A stretch of DNA of 64,000 nucleotides from Natroniella sp046097105 (GCF_046097105.1 NZ_CP175562.1:868001-932000), one strand, 5' to 3'. Counted from the stretch's first letter, positions 7,435-17,498 are shown. Made by a program: numbers and translations. Notes: generated by a model not told the origin, from the sequence alone.

Positions 7435-8559
7435 TTGTTAACAGAGGATTATACTTATTTATTGTTAGTTACAGGTGGAGTAGTCATTATTATAGGTTTG
7501 CTTATATTATTTAAAAAGAAAAAACTAAAAGATAATAATATAGATGATGATTATAAAGCTGTAACTAGGTTGATTAAAACTGATTTCAAAAAAGCCTTAA
7601 ATAGGTTAGATAAAATCGAAGATATAGAATTTAAGAAAGATTTAATTTTAAATGGAAAAAAAGATTTAGACAAAAACTCTTATCGCCAAATCAAAAGTTA
7701 TTTAGTAAATGATAATTTTTTAAAAAAATTATTAGCAGAAACCTTTAATCAAAATGTAGAGCAGAGAAAAAAGACAGCTTTTGTGTTATTAGAAATTAGG
7801 ACAACCCAAGCTATTGATTATTTAATTCCTTTACTTTACGATAAAGATGAGCAAGTTAGAAATTTAGTAATTAAAAACTTATCAAAACTTGATAGTCCTA
7901 AGGTAATAACTACTTTAATCAATTATCTAGATCATTGTGATGATTTAGCAACCTTAAATGTTTTACAGGAGTCATTTTTAGAACTTGGTTCTGCTGGTGT
8001 ATCACAGTTATTAGCTTTATTGAATTCACGTGATAAGGCTTATTTGAATTGGATTATAGAGATTTTAGGAGAAATTGGTGATAAGCAAGCAGTTGATCCA
8101 TTAATAAATTTATTATATCAACATCCTATTTCACAAGTTAGAGTTATGGCGGCTAAAAGTTTGGCAAAGTTTGAGGGAAAAAAGGTATTCAAAGCATTGC
8201 TTCATAAAATTGAAGATGACGACTGTAATGTAAGAGCTCAAATAGCTAAGTTATTAGGGAAGTTTAAGAATAAAGAAATCATCCCTTATTTATGTAAAAT
8301 GTTAACTGATAGCAGTGGGATTGTTAGGAATAATGCTTGTCAATCTCTACTTAGATTAGGAGATGAAGGGGTTAAACATCTCATTTTATCAATTGAATCT
8401 AATGATTTAAAGCCAGATGTTATAAATAAAATACGAGCTTTAGATTCATTAAAGTTATTAGAGATTGCTAAAGAGATTTATCAAACTTGTAGTAATAATG
8501 AAAATAATAGATTGAAATTAATTAAAGAAGATCAAGAACAAGAAGAACTAACCGGATAG
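7435..8559 (+). CDS. Membrane-anchored HEAT-repeat protein (paralogue 1)
   Basis: The protein has one N-terminal membrane helix (about 8-26), a charged linker, and about 250 residues of HEAT-like helical repeats (units such as KQAVDPLINLLYQHPISQVR and EIIPYLCKMLTDSSGIVR), which form protein-binding solenoids. It is a full-length paralogue of the protein at 32451, sharing the GKKDL motif and the DHCD motif. The start is uncertain. TTG at 7435 lies 24 nt from the strong AGAAGGGGGG site, whereas the paralogue's N-terminus aligns with codons upstream: ATT at 7411 or 7417, the latter 6 nt after the site. Function is unknown; it may scaffold an envelope complex. Confidence 0.75.
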   Translation: MLTEDYTYLLLVTGGVVIIIGLLILFKKKKLKDNNIDDDYKAVTRLIKTDFKKALNRLDKIEDIEFKKDLILNGKKDLDKNSYRQIKSYLVNDNFLKKLLAETFNQNVEQRKKTAFVLLEIRTTQAIDYLIPLLYDKDEQVRNLVIKNLSKLDSPKVITTLINYLDHCDDLATLNVLQESFLELGSAGVSQLLALLNSRDKAYLNWIIEILGEIGDKQAVDPLINLLYQHPISQVRVMAAKSLAKFEGKKVFKALLHKIEDDDCNVRAQIAKLLGKFKNKEIIPYLCKMLTDSSGIVRNNACQSLLRLGDEGVKHLILSIESNDLKPDVINKIRALDSLKLLEIAKEIYQTCSNNENNRLKLIKEDQEQEELTG

Positions 8560-8582
8560 TTATCCAGTTAGTTCTTTTTTTT
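8545..8582 (+). terminator. Terminator overlapping the HEAT gene stop codon
   Basis: GAACTAACCGGATA (8545-8558) pairs with TATCCAGTTAGTTC (8561-8574) with one mismatch, followed by eight T residues; the left arm includes the last codons of the gene. Confidence 0.85.
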
Positions 8583-8750
8583 GCTATATAATGAATATTT
8601 CTTCTATATCTTGAAGGATTTTACATACAAAAGAAGAAAGGTAAGATAAGAATAAATTTCTGAAAAATTTTTAATAAAAGATTAATTAATTAGGGCATAA
8701 TAAGAAATTGTAAGAGTTTTAAACCAGATTAAGTAGGAGGAATATTTAAA

Positions 8751-10211
8751 ATGAAAAAATTAAAAGTATTATTTATATCTTCGGAAGTAGCCCCTTTTGC
8801 TAAAACAGGTGGATTAGCAGATGTAGCAGGTTCTCTACCACAGGCAATTAAAGAATTAGGTCATGATGTTAGGGTAGTTATGCCAGAGTATAGTCAAATT
8901 GCTGATGAATATATTAAAGATTTAGAACATATACTTCATTTTAGGGTTAAGGTTGGTTGGAGGGATAATTATGTAGGGGTTAATCAATTAAAGAATAATA
9001 AGATACCTACATATTTTATAGATAATAAAAACTATTTTGACCGTGAATCTCTATATGAAAATCCTGATAAGCATATTCAATTTGCTTATTTTTGTCGAGC
9101 AGTTTTAGAAATGTTGCCTAAGATTGAATTCAAACCAGATATTATTCACTGTAATGATTGGCAAACAGGCCCATTGAGTATTATGCTCAAGGAAAATTAC
9201 CAGTTATATGATTTTTATAAAGATATCAAAACAGTATATACGATTCATAATTTGCGTTATCAAGGTCAATTTGGAAGAGATATTTTAAGTGATGTACTCT
9301 GCTTAGATAGTAAGCATTGGGAGTCAGGGGTTTTAAGACATGACAGTTGTATCAATTATATGAAAATGGGAATTAATATGTCAGACATCGTTACTACAGT
9401 TAGTAAGACGTATGCTGAAGAGATTAAAACTTCTTATTTTGGTGAAGGTCTAGATTATGTAATGCGAATGAATGATGATGATTTATATGGGATAGTTAAT
9501 GGAATCGATTATAATAATTACGATCCAGCAACTGATCAAAGGATTTATGTTAATTATAGTGTTGATAATCTAGAAGGTAAATATAAAAATAAGAGAAGGT
9601 TACAAGAAGAGATGAATTTACCAGTCAGGGAAGATATTCCAGTGATTGGATTGGTATCTAGGTTAGTAGATCAAAAAGGGCTTGATTTAATTGAAGATAT
9701 AATCTATGAGTTATTAGAAGAAAATGAAATTCAATTCATAATGCTTGGTACTGGTCAATCTAAATATGAAAAGATGTTTAGTAAAGTAGCCTGTGATTTT
9801 CCTGATAAGATGGCAGCAAATATTAAATATGATGTAGAGATAGCTCAAAAGATCTATGCAGGAAGTGATATGTTTTTGATGCCTTCAAAATACGAACCAT
9901 GCGGATTAGGACAGTTATTTAGTTTAAGATATGGAACTATTCCAATTGTAAGAGAGACCGGTGGTTTAAATGATACTATTCAACCTTATAATGATGTTAC
10001 TAGGCTGGGAAATGGGTTTAGTTTTAGTGACTATAATGCTGATGATTTATTATATACTATTCGACGAGCTATATTAATTTATCATGAACCAAAAAATTGG
10101 AAGAAGCTCGTTAAAAGAGCAATGACATCTGATTATAGTTGGCAAAACTCAGCTCAAAAATATGTGGAACTTTACTATAAGGTAATGGAAACTGATTTTA
10201 ATTTTGATTGA
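8751..10211 (+). CDS. glgA: Glycogen synthase (ADP-glucose type)
   Basis: The 486-residue GT5 glycosyltransferase transfers glucose from ADP-glucose to the growing alpha-1,4-glucan. The N-terminal Rossmann domain carries AKTGGLADVAG (about 17-27), which holds the ADP-glucose-binding lysine, and the C-terminal domain carries the nucleotide-binding SKYEPCGLGQL motif (about 380-390) with the catalytic glutamate. Length is typical (about 480). An AGGAGG site 8-9 nt upstream supports the ATG. It opens the glycogen cluster, followed after 54 nt by the DUF4912 gene. Confidence 0.96.
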   Translation: MKKLKVLFISSEVAPFAKTGGLADVAGSLPQAIKELGHDVRVVMPEYSQIADEYIKDLEHILHFRVKVGWRDNYVGVNQLKNNKIPTYFIDNKNYFDRESLYENPDKHIQFAYFCRAVLEMLPKIEFKPDIIHCNDWQTGPLSIMLKENYQLYDFYKDIKTVYTIHNLRYQGQFGRDILSDVLCLDSKHWESGVLRHDSCINYMKMGINMSDIVTTVSKTYAEEIKTSYFGEGLDYVMRMNDDDLYGIVNGIDYNNYDPATDQRIYVNYSVDNLEGKYKNKRRLQEEMNLPVREDIPVIGLVSRLVDQKGLDLIEDIIYELLEENEIQFIMLGTGQSKYEKMFSKVACDFPDKMAANIKYDVEIAQKIYAGSDMFLMPSKYEPCGLGQLFSLRYGTIPIVRETGGLNDTIQPYNDVTRLGNGFSFSDYNADDLLYTIRRAILIYHEPKNWKKLVKRAMTSDYSWQNSAQKYVELYYKVMETDFNFD

Positions 10212-10265
10212 TAGAAATAAGAAGATAAATAAAATAAGGATTTAATTTTAAGGAGAGTGTTTAAA

Positions 10266-10919
10266 ATGTCAAAAGCGGAAAGATTAAGCTTAGATAAAAT
10301 GCAGGAAAAAGAAGAATGTTTAACAAGTTCTCTCGGTAATTTAAAAGAGGTAAATAAGGAGGTTGAGGAAAGTAATATTTGGAGTCAATATCAATTATCA
10401 GATGAGTATAGTGAAAATAAAATAGTTATGCAGGTTAAAAATCCTACTTCAGCTCATATTTATTGGGAATTTACTACTGAACAGGCTAACCTGGTTCTAT
10501 CTGAATTAGGATATCAAGATTTATCTCAAGTGCCATTAATTTTAAGATTATATGATCTAACTAAGAATAAACACTATGATATTAATACCACTTTAGAGCA
10601 TCGAGATTGGTATATTAATCAGCTGAATCCTGGACATAATTACCTAGTGAAACTGGGAGTTATTGATGATGATATGAAATTTCATCCTATAATTGAGTCT
10701 AATCGAATTCGAACACCACGTAATACAGTCAGTGATAATTTAGATGAGGATTGGATGATTGTAAAAGATAAGTTAGAAAAAATTTATCTTTTATCTGGAA
10801 AAGGGGAGTTAGAAGAAGGATATAGTTCTCCAGAAATTATCAAAAAAGAAGAAAGAGTAATTCAACTATCAAGATTAGAAGAAGGATATAGTTCTATTTC
10901 GATCTTAAAAGATAGTTAA
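10266..10919 (+). CDS. DUF4912 domain protein in the glycogen cluster
   Basis: The 217-residue protein contains a DUF4912-type domain (about 45-175): an opening NPTSAHIYWEFT strand, then the YINQLNPGHNYLVKLGVI core and a SNRIRTPRNTVSDNLDEDWM closing motif. The domain looks like a beta-sandwich, similar in layout to carbohydrate-binding or fibronectin-like folds. A peculiar C-terminal tail repeats LEEGYSS twice. The start is the ATG 8 nt after AGGAGAG. It lies between glgA and the branching enzyme gene, suggesting a glucan-binding or scaffold role, which is inference. Confidence 0.85.
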   Translation: MSKAERLSLDKMQEKEECLTSSLGNLKEVNKEVEESNIWSQYQLSDEYSENKIVMQVKNPTSAHIYWEFTTEQANLVLSELGYQDLSQVPLILRLYDLTKNKHYDINTTLEHRDWYINQLNPGHNYLVKLGVIDDDMKFHPIIESNRIRTPRNTVSDNLDEDWMIVKDKLEKIYLLSGKGELEEGYSSPEIIKKEERVIQLSRLEEGYSSISILKDS

Positions 10920-10984
10920 GAATAATTGAATAATTTAAACTTAGAGTTAATAAATCTGGACAATTAATTTAAGGAGTGATGACT

Positions 10985-12625
10985 ATGTCGGAGGAGAAAG
11001 GTTATTTATCTTTAGTTTTACATGCTCATTTGCCTTTTGTACGCCATCCTGAAGAAAAAGACTTTTTGGAAGAGAGGTGGCTATTTGAGGCAATTACAGA
11101 AACTTATATTCCTTTATTAAATCATTTTGAAGGTTTATATCGAGACAGAATAGATTATAGATTAACAATGTCTTTAACTCCACCATTAATTTCGATGTTA
11201 AGCGATTCATTATTACAAGAACGTTATATCAGTCATCTTGATAAATCAATAGAGCTTGCTCATAAAGAGATAGAACGAACTACTAATCAATCTAAAATCA
11301 ATCGAACAGCAACTATGTATTTAAATCAGTTCAAGCGAAGTAAAGAGAGTTTTGTTAATCAATATAATAAAAATTTAGTTAATGGTTTTAAAAAATTTCA
11401 GGATTTAGGTTATTTAGAATTGATCACTTGTGGAGCTACCCATGGCTATCTTCCATTAATGCAAGAATACCCAGAAGCGGTTAGAGCTCAAATAGAAGTA
11501 GCAATTAATACACATAAAAAACATTTAGGAAGAAAACCTAGAGGAATTTGGTTACCCGAATGTGCTTATTATCCAGGGGTAGAAAAAATATTAAAAGAGT
11601 ATGATTTGAGGTTCTTCATTGTAGATACACATGGTATTTTACATGCTACTCCGCGACCTAAATATGGAGTCTTTGCTCCAATATATACTGAATCAGGAGT
11701 AGCTGCTTTTGGAAGAGACCAAGAGTCATCTAAGCAAGTTTGGAGTTCAGAAGAAGGGTATCCTGGTGACTGTAATTATAGGGAGTATTATCGTGATATT
11801 GGATTTGAGTTACCATTAGATTATATTCAACCATATATTCATCAGGATGGAATTAGGATTGATACAGGTATCAAATATTATAAAATTACAGGAAAAGGTT
11901 GTGAAAAAGAGCCTTACGATTATCAAGTAGCTAGAGAAAAAGCAGCCTTTCATGCTGATGATTTTATGGATAATAGAATTAAGCAGGTTGAAAACTTAAG
12001 TAGTTTGATTGATCGAAAACCATTGATTGTTTCTCCTTATGATGCTGAGTTATTTGGCCATTGGTGGTATGAAGGGCCAAATTTTTTGAATTTCTTAATC
12101 AGAAAGATTGCTTATGATCAAGATATTATAAAGTTGATTTCTCCAATTGATTATTTAGAGGAATACTCTAAAAATCAGATCTGTCAACCACCAATGTGTA
12201 GTTGGGGAGCGAAAGGGTATAATGATGTTTGGTTGGATGGTAGTAATGATTGGATTTATCGACATTTACATCAAGCGACAGAAAAAATGATCGAGTTAGC
12301 AACAGAAATTGATAAACCAAATGAATTGACTAGAAGGGCTCTTAACCAAGCAGCGAGAGAGTTATTGTTGGCCCAAAGTAGTGATTGGGCATTTATTATG
12401 AAAACGGGTACGATGGTTGAGTATGCTGTCAATCGAACTAAAGCTCATATTCATCACTTCTTTAATCTTTTTAACCAAATTAAAGGGGGGAGTATTGATC
12501 AAAACTGGTTAACTGAACTAGAAGGAAATGATAATGTTTTTCCTGAGATTGATTATCAAATATATAGCAAATTTTATTCCCCTAGAATTAAGGGGTCTGG
12601 AGAAGAAATAGAAGTTATAAAATAA
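10985..12625 (+). CDS. GH57 1,4-alpha-glucan branching enzyme (DUF1957 family)
   Basis: The 546-residue protein is of the GH57/DUF1957 type that makes alpha-1,6 branches in glycogen. It opens with the characteristic LVLHAHLPFVRHPE motif, has the nucleophile glutamate in WLPECAYYPG (Glu192) and the acid/base aspartate in SPYDAELFGHWWYEGP (Asp353), and ends with the helical domain bearing WGAKGYNDVWLDGSNDWIYR. I start at the ATG at 10985, 8 nt after AAGGAG; two upstream start codons at 10976 and 10979 sit too close to that site. No GH13-type glgB is present in the window, so this probably fills that role. Confidence 0.92.
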   Translation: MSEEKGYLSLVLHAHLPFVRHPEEKDFLEERWLFEAITETYIPLLNHFEGLYRDRIDYRLTMSLTPPLISMLSDSLLQERYISHLDKSIELAHKEIERTTNQSKINRTATMYLNQFKRSKESFVNQYNKNLVNGFKKFQDLGYLELITCGATHGYLPLMQEYPEAVRAQIEVAINTHKKHLGRKPRGIWLPECAYYPGVEKILKEYDLRFFIVDTHGILHATPRPKYGVFAPIYTESGVAAFGRDQESSKQVWSSEEGYPGDCNYREYYRDIGFELPLDYIQPYIHQDGIRIDTGIKYYKITGKGCEKEPYDYQVAREKAAFHADDFMDNRIKQVENLSSLIDRKPLIVSPYDAELFGHWWYEGPNFLNFLIRKIAYDQDIIKLISPIDYLEEYSKNQICQPPMCSWGAKGYNDVWLDGSNDWIYRHLHQATEKMIELATEIDKPNELTRRALNQAARELLLAQSSDWAFIMKTGTMVEYAVNRTKAHIHHFFNLFNQIKGGSIDQNWLTELEGNDNVFPEIDYQIYSKFYSPRIKGSGEEIEVIK

Positions 12626-12679
12626 AAATTCTTTAGATTGATTAGAAGAATTTAATTTATATAAGAGTGGGGGGCAAAG

Positions 12680-13933
12680 ATGAAAACTTTAGCACTAATT
12701 TTAGCCGGTGGAAGAGGGACTAGACTTGATATTTTATCTGATCATAGAGCGAAGCCAAGTGTACCTTTCGCTGGGAAATATAGAATTATAGATTTCACCT
12801 TAAGTAATTGTGTTAATTCTGGAATTTATAATATTGGAATCCTGACTCAATATTTACCAATGTCTTTAAATAATCATATTGGCATTGGTAAACCATGGGA
12901 TCTTGATCGAAAAATTGGAGGGATAACATTATTACAGCCATATACAGGAAGTGAAGGTGGTTGGTATGAAGGAACTGCTCATGCGGTTTATAGAAATATT
13001 AATTTTATTGAGGCTCAAGCTCCAAACTATGTAGTTATCTTATCAGGTGATCATATCTACAAGATGGATTATAATAAAATCATATCTTATCATAAAGCTA
13101 AGGGAGCAGATTTAACTATTGCTGCTCAAAGGGTACCTATGGAAGAAGCAAATCGTTTTGGTATTTTAGAACCAAATGAAGAGATGAAAATAATAGATTT
13201 TCAAGAAAAACCAGATGCTCCTCCAAGTAATTTAGCTTCAATGGGTATTTATGTCTTTTCTACTGAGCTTTTAATTTCAAAATTAAAAGAATACTGTAGT
13301 CGAGAATGCTCTGATTTTGGGCACCACATCATTCCTAAAATAATTGAGCAAGATGAATCATATTTATATGAATTTGAAGATTATTGGAAAGATGTAGGTA
13401 CTTTAGAATCATTCTGGGAGACTAATCTTAATTTGGTAGAATCAATTTCAGATATAAATCTATATAATAACAACTGGAAATTACATACAAGAAGTGAAGA
13501 AGAACCTCCTGTAAAATTTGAGAAAAATGGCTTAGCAATTAAAAGTTTAGTTTCAAATGGGTCAGTAATTAAAGGACAGGTAAATAACTCTGTTATATCA
13601 CCTGGAGTAGTTGTTGGGGAGGGAGCAGTTGTTAAAGATTCGATAATTTTTAATGATACTATAATTAAAGATAATGCGATCATTGAGCAATCTATTATTG
13701 ATAAGAATGTTGTTGTTGGAGAAAACTCTAAAATAGGTGTTGGAGATGATTTAACTGCTAATTTTGAAAAGCCTACTTTGCTTAAAAATGGATTAAATGT
13801 AATAGCTAAAGGTGCAAAAATTCCTTCTAATATTGAAATTGAACGTAACTGTAGGATAGTTTCATATGTAAAAAAGAGTGACTTTAATAGTAAGAATGTA
13901 GCTAGTGGAAGCACGATCAGACCTCGACGCTAA
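12680..13933 (+). CDS. glgC: Glucose-1-phosphate adenylyltransferase, copy 1
   Basis: The 417-residue enzyme makes ADP-glucose from ATP and glucose-1-phosphate. The N-terminal nucleotidyltransferase domain has LAGGRGTRL (about 8-16), KPSVPFAGKYR, SGDHIYKMDY and the sugar-phosphate-binding EKP and DVGT motifs; the C-terminal part (about 290-400) has hexapeptide-type beta-helix repeats. Both glgC copies in the window have GTAHAV where Escherichia coli GlgC has GTADAV. A GTGGGGGG ribosome site precedes the ATG. It lies between the branching enzyme and phosphorylase genes. A second, closely similar copy is at 23206. Confidence 0.95.
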   Translation: MKTLALILAGGRGTRLDILSDHRAKPSVPFAGKYRIIDFTLSNCVNSGIYNIGILTQYLPMSLNNHIGIGKPWDLDRKIGGITLLQPYTGSEGGWYEGTAHAVYRNINFIEAQAPNYVVILSGDHIYKMDYNKIISYHKAKGADLTIAAQRVPMEEANRFGILEPNEEMKIIDFQEKPDAPPSNLASMGIYVFSTELLISKLKEYCSRECSDFGHHIIPKIIEQDESYLYEFEDYWKDVGTLESFWETNLNLVESISDINLYNNNWKLHTRSEEEPPVKFEKNGLAIKSLVSNGSVIKGQVNNSVISPGVVVGEGAVVKDSIIFNDTIIKDNAIIEQSIIDKNVVVGENSKIGVGDDLTANFEKPTLLKNGLNVIAKGAKIPSNIEIERNCRIVSYVKKSDFNSKNVASGSTIRPRR

Positions 13934-14166
13934 TTTTTATAAGTTTTTATAAACAAAAAATAAAGTTAGATCTTCTTTTAAGTTTGGATTAATTGAGTAT
14001 AAGTAGGTTATACTAATTTTTAAAGCTATAATAAGAAGTTGATATAGATTGAATTAATGGTTTTATTTAATTTAATCAACTTAAATTATTTTAGAGTTGA
14101 AATGGTTTGATTAAGAGAGTAAATTATATAGATAAAAAAGATAAAATAAAGTTATGGAGGGGTATA

Positions 14167-16704
14167 ATGAGATTTTATGGTAGTTTTTCTATTACTCCAG
14201 AAATACCAAATGAAATTTCAGAGTTAAAAAGATTAGCTTATAATCTTTGGTGGTCTTGGAACCCAGAAGCAGAAGAATTATTTAAAATTATTGACTCTGA
14301 ATTATGGAGGGAGTCTAATAATAATCCGATTGTATTTTTATCAAAAGTCAGTTATGAGCGTTTAAAAGAGATAAGCAATAAGAAAGAGTTTCTTAGAAAT
14401 TATGAACAGGTAATTAATAATTTCGATAATTATTTAGAAGATAAAGATACATGGTTCAATGATAACTTTCCATCATTGATTAATGAGGGGCAGAATGTTA
14501 TTGCTTATTTTTCTACTGAATTTGGTTTTCATGAATCATTACCAATTTATTCTGGAGGATTAGGGGTTTTAGCTGGTGATCATTGTAAATCTGCAAGTGA
14601 TCTAGGGTTACCATTTGTTGGGGTAGGATTGTTATATAGGCATGGTTATTTTAGGCAAAGAATTAATAATGAAGGTTGGCAGGAAGCATTACATCCTAAT
14701 TTGAATTTTGGGAGATTACCTGTAACTACAGTAAGAGATGAAAATGGAGAAGAATTATTAATTACAGTAAATTTATTAGATAGAAAAGTATATGCTAAAA
14801 TATGGGAAGTAAAGGTAGGTAGAATCTCAGTTTATTTACTTGATACTGATTTGGAAGTTAATCAGAAAGAGGACAGAAATATAACTTCTAGATTATATGA
14901 GGGAGATCAAGAAAGAAGGATCTGTCAGGAGATAATTTTAGGGATTGGTGGAGTTAAGGCATTAGATAAAATGGGATATGAACCTGCTGTTTGGCATATG
15001 AATGAAGGGCACTCTGCATATTTAGGACTAGAAAGAATAAGAGGTTTAATGGTAAATAAAGGATTAAGATTTGAACAGGCGTTAGAGAAAGTAGCAGCTA
15101 ATACAGTTTTTACAACACACACACCTGTTCCAGCAGGAAATGAATATTTTTCTTTTGAACTTAAAGAAAAATATTTTTCAAATTATTGGGAAGAGTTAGG
15201 GATCAGTAGAGAAGATTTTATGAAGTTAGGTTGTGTAGATTATCAAGAGAGTGGTGAATTTGGACTGACTGTATTAGCCTTAAAATTAGCTAGATTTAAT
15301 AATGGAGTTAGTGAATTACATGGAAAAATAGCTAGTGAAATGTGGGAATTATTATGGGCAGGTATACCGCCGACTGAGAATCCAATAATGTATATTACGA
15401 ATGGGATCCATACTTTAACTTGGTTGGCCCCTGAGTGGAAGAAACTTCTTGATCATTATTTACCGATTGATTGGAAAAATAGAATTAAGCACTCTGAAAT
15501 TTGGGAAAGAGCTAGAGAGATTCCTGTTAATAAGTTTTGGCAAGTCCATCAAGATTTAAAGGTTAAAATGATCGACTATATTCATCAAATCAATTTGGAA
15601 CGTAAAAAAAGAGATGACATTATTGAATATGAAACTGATATAAAATTAGATAAAGACAAACTAATTGTCGGTTTTGCACGTAGATTTGCTACGTATAAAC
15701 GGGCCAACTTGATCTTTAAAGACTTAGAAAGATTAAAGGAAATTTGTAATAAAGAAGGTCAGGAAGTACAGTTTATATTTGCAGGGAAAGCTCACCCAGC
15801 TGATGTACCAGGCCAAGAATTAATTAAAGAAATCCATGATATTGCAGAGAGTGATGATTTTAAAGGGAAGATATTTATTTTAGAAGATTATGATATGAAT
15901 TTAGCTAGATACTTAGTTCAAGGAGTAGATGTCTGGTTGAATAATCCTAGAAGACCATTAGAAGCAAGTGGAACTAGCGGACAGAAAGTAGCAGCAAATG
16001 CTGGACTTAATTTTAGTGTGTTGGATGGTTGGTGGTGTGAGGGATATAATAGAAAGAATGGTTGGAAGATTGGACATAAATCTGAATATAGTAACAATCA
16101 AGAACAGGATTTAATTGATAGCAATTCTATATATAAAACCTTAGAAGAAGAGATTATCCCCCTATACTATAACCTAAATGAAGATGGTATCCCTGAAAAA
16201 TGGGTTAAACGGATGAAAGAGTCAATGGTTACTAATGCTTCAGAATATAGTACAGATCGGATGGTAGAAGAGTATACTGAGAGATTATATATTCCAGCTT
16301 TAAAACGGGGTAATAAATTAAGTGATAATAATTATCAAGAGGCAAAAAAATTAGCTGAATGGAAGGATAAACTAAGAAATAATTGGCATAATATTAATCT
16401 TACAGTTCAAGAACAAGCAAAAGGTAATTATAATATTAACGAGAGAATTAATTTAAGTGTTCAAGTTAATTTAGGAAAATTAAAGCCGGTTGATGTAAAG
16501 GTTGAAGTTTATTTAGCAACTGCTAAAGATAAAGTTGAGAATATTCCTATGAAATTAAAAGAAGAAGGAAAAAATGGACTTTATATTTATACAGCAGAGA
16601 TTAATTTGGGTGAGAGTGGTAGTTATGACTATACATTCAGAGTAGTTCCAAACTATGAAAAGCTAGCAAAAAAACATGAACTTGGTCTAATTAAATGGAT
16701 TTAA
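14167..16704 (+). CDS. glgP: Alpha-glucan phosphorylase (DUF3417-containing type)
   Basis: The 845-residue protein releases glucose-1-phosphate from alpha-glucan. It has the N-terminal DUF3417 domain (about 1-110, LAYNLWWSWNPEAEELF) of the Thermotoga-like GlgP subfamily, the phosphorylase core with YFSTEFGFHESLPIYSGGLG and WHMNEGHSAYLGLER, and the pyridoxal-phosphate lysine in EASGTSGQKVAANAG (about 620). A C-terminal extension of about 100 residues looks like a beta-sandwich. The start at 14167 follows a GGAGGGG site; an upstream in-frame start at 14107 lacks one. It ends the first glycogen block. Confidence 0.94.
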   Translation: MRFYGSFSITPEIPNEISELKRLAYNLWWSWNPEAEELFKIIDSELWRESNNNPIVFLSKVSYERLKEISNKKEFLRNYEQVINNFDNYLEDKDTWFNDNFPSLINEGQNVIAYFSTEFGFHESLPIYSGGLGVLAGDHCKSASDLGLPFVGVGLLYRHGYFRQRINNEGWQEALHPNLNFGRLPVTTVRDENGEELLITVNLLDRKVYAKIWEVKVGRISVYLLDTDLEVNQKEDRNITSRLYEGDQERRICQEIILGIGGVKALDKMGYEPAVWHMNEGHSAYLGLERIRGLMVNKGLRFEQALEKVAANTVFTTHTPVPAGNEYFSFELKEKYFSNYWEELGISREDFMKLGCVDYQESGEFGLTVLALKLARFNNGVSELHGKIASEMWELLWAGIPPTENPIMYITNGIHTLTWLAPEWKKLLDHYLPIDWKNRIKHSEIWERAREIPVNKFWQVHQDLKVKMIDYIHQINLERKKRDDIIEYETDIKLDKDKLIVGFARRFATYKRANLIFKDLERLKEICNKEGQEVQFIFAGKAHPADVPGQELIKEIHDIAESDDFKGKIFILEDYDMNLARYLVQGVDVWLNNPRRPLEASGTSGQKVAANAGLNFSVLDGWWCEGYNRKNGWKIGHKSEYSNNQEQDLIDSNSIYKTLEEEIIPLYYNLNEDGIPEKWVKRMKESMVTNASEYSTDRMVEEYTERLYIPALKRGNKLSDNNYQEAKKLAEWKDKLRNNWHNINLTVQEQAKGNYNINERINLSVQVNLGKLKPVDVKVEVYLATAKDKVENIPMKLKEEGKNGLYIYTAEINLGESGSYDYTFRVVPNYEKLAKKHELGLIKWI

Positions 16705-16708
16705 ATAA

Positions 16709-16738
16709 AAAGCACTGGCTTGTTCAGTGTTTTTTTCT
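16709..16738 (+). terminator. Terminator of the glycogen cluster
   Basis: A short CACTG/CAGTG stem flanked by A and T runs (AAAAAGCACTG...CAGTGTTTTTTT) directly follows glgP. Confidence 0.7.
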
Positions 16739-16829
16739 TTTGATTTAAAAATATACTTTGTTTATTATGTATAAACCTGCTAAGGTTGCGGAAAATATTA
16801 GGAGAAACTTGTTTACTAGGAGCGATAAG

Positions 16830-17498
16830 ATGCTGCAACTATTTTTGAGAACAGTACTTATATACTTTTTGACCTTGTCTGCTGTTAGATTAATGGGGAA
16901 AAGGGAAATAGGAGAGTTGTCTCCTTTTGATTTAGTAGTTTCAATTATGATAGCTGAATTAGCTGTAATTGTGATAGAAGATAGAGGTTCATCATTATGG
17001 TATGGGATTATTCCAATTTTAACTCTGGTTGCGATTGAAATTATTGTTTCTTATATATCTTTAAAGAGTGAGCTTATTCGAAAATTAGTCAGTGGAACCC
17101 CTAATATTATAATTAGGAATGGAGAAATTGTAAAAGAAGAATTAAGAAATTCAAGATATACTATTCATGACTTATTAGTTCAACTGCGACAAAAAGATAT
17201 TTTTAGGATTACTGATGTTGAGTTTGCTATCTTAGAAACTTCAGGGGATTTGAGTATCATTCCTAAATCTCAAAAAAGAATGATAACTCCTAAAGATTTA
17301 AATTTAGATACTGAATATGAAGGTTTACCAATAATATTAATTGCAGATGGAAAAATCAATTACAAAAACTTAAAAAAGTTGGATCTAGATGAAGAGTGGT
17401 TATTAGAGAAACTAAAAGAAGAGAATATTAATTATCCAGACAATGTATTGTTGGCTACTTTAGAAACCAATGGTGATTTTTATGTTGCTAAAAAGTAG
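16830..17498 (+). CDS. DUF421 family membrane protein
   Basis: The 222-residue protein has three N-terminal membrane segments (about 5-25, 38-55, 60-80) with the family signature RLMGKREIGELSPFDLVVSI, and a soluble C-terminal alpha/beta domain. It belongs with YetF/YcaP/YrbG-type proteins of unclear function. I set the start at 16830, after a TAGGAGCG site; the upstream frame from 16758 has no ribosome site and adds a non-hydrophobic leader. It stands alone behind the glgP terminator. Confidence 0.85.
   Translation: MLQLFLRTVLIYFLTLSAVRLMGKREIGELSPFDLVVSIMIAELAVIVIEDRGSSLWYGIIPILTLVAIEIIVSYISLKSELIRKLVSGTPNIIIRNGEIVKEELRNSRYTIHDLLVQLRQKDIFRITDVEFAILETSGDLSIIPKSQKRMITPKDLNLDTEYEGLPIILIADGKINYKNLKKLDLDEEWLLEKLKEENINYPDNVLLATLETNGDFYVAKK

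Noticed and set aside
13381..13914. A 177-codon minus-strand frame inside glgC
   Set aside because: It lies opposite the well-conserved glgC coding region with no ribosome site, so it is a shadow frame.
12680..13933. GTAHAV instead of GTADAV in both glgC copies, suggesting loss of the E. coli catalytic aspartate
   Set aside because: As I recall, Bacillus-type GlgC also lacks aspartate here, so this appears to be normal variation in Firmicutes and not evidence of inactivity.
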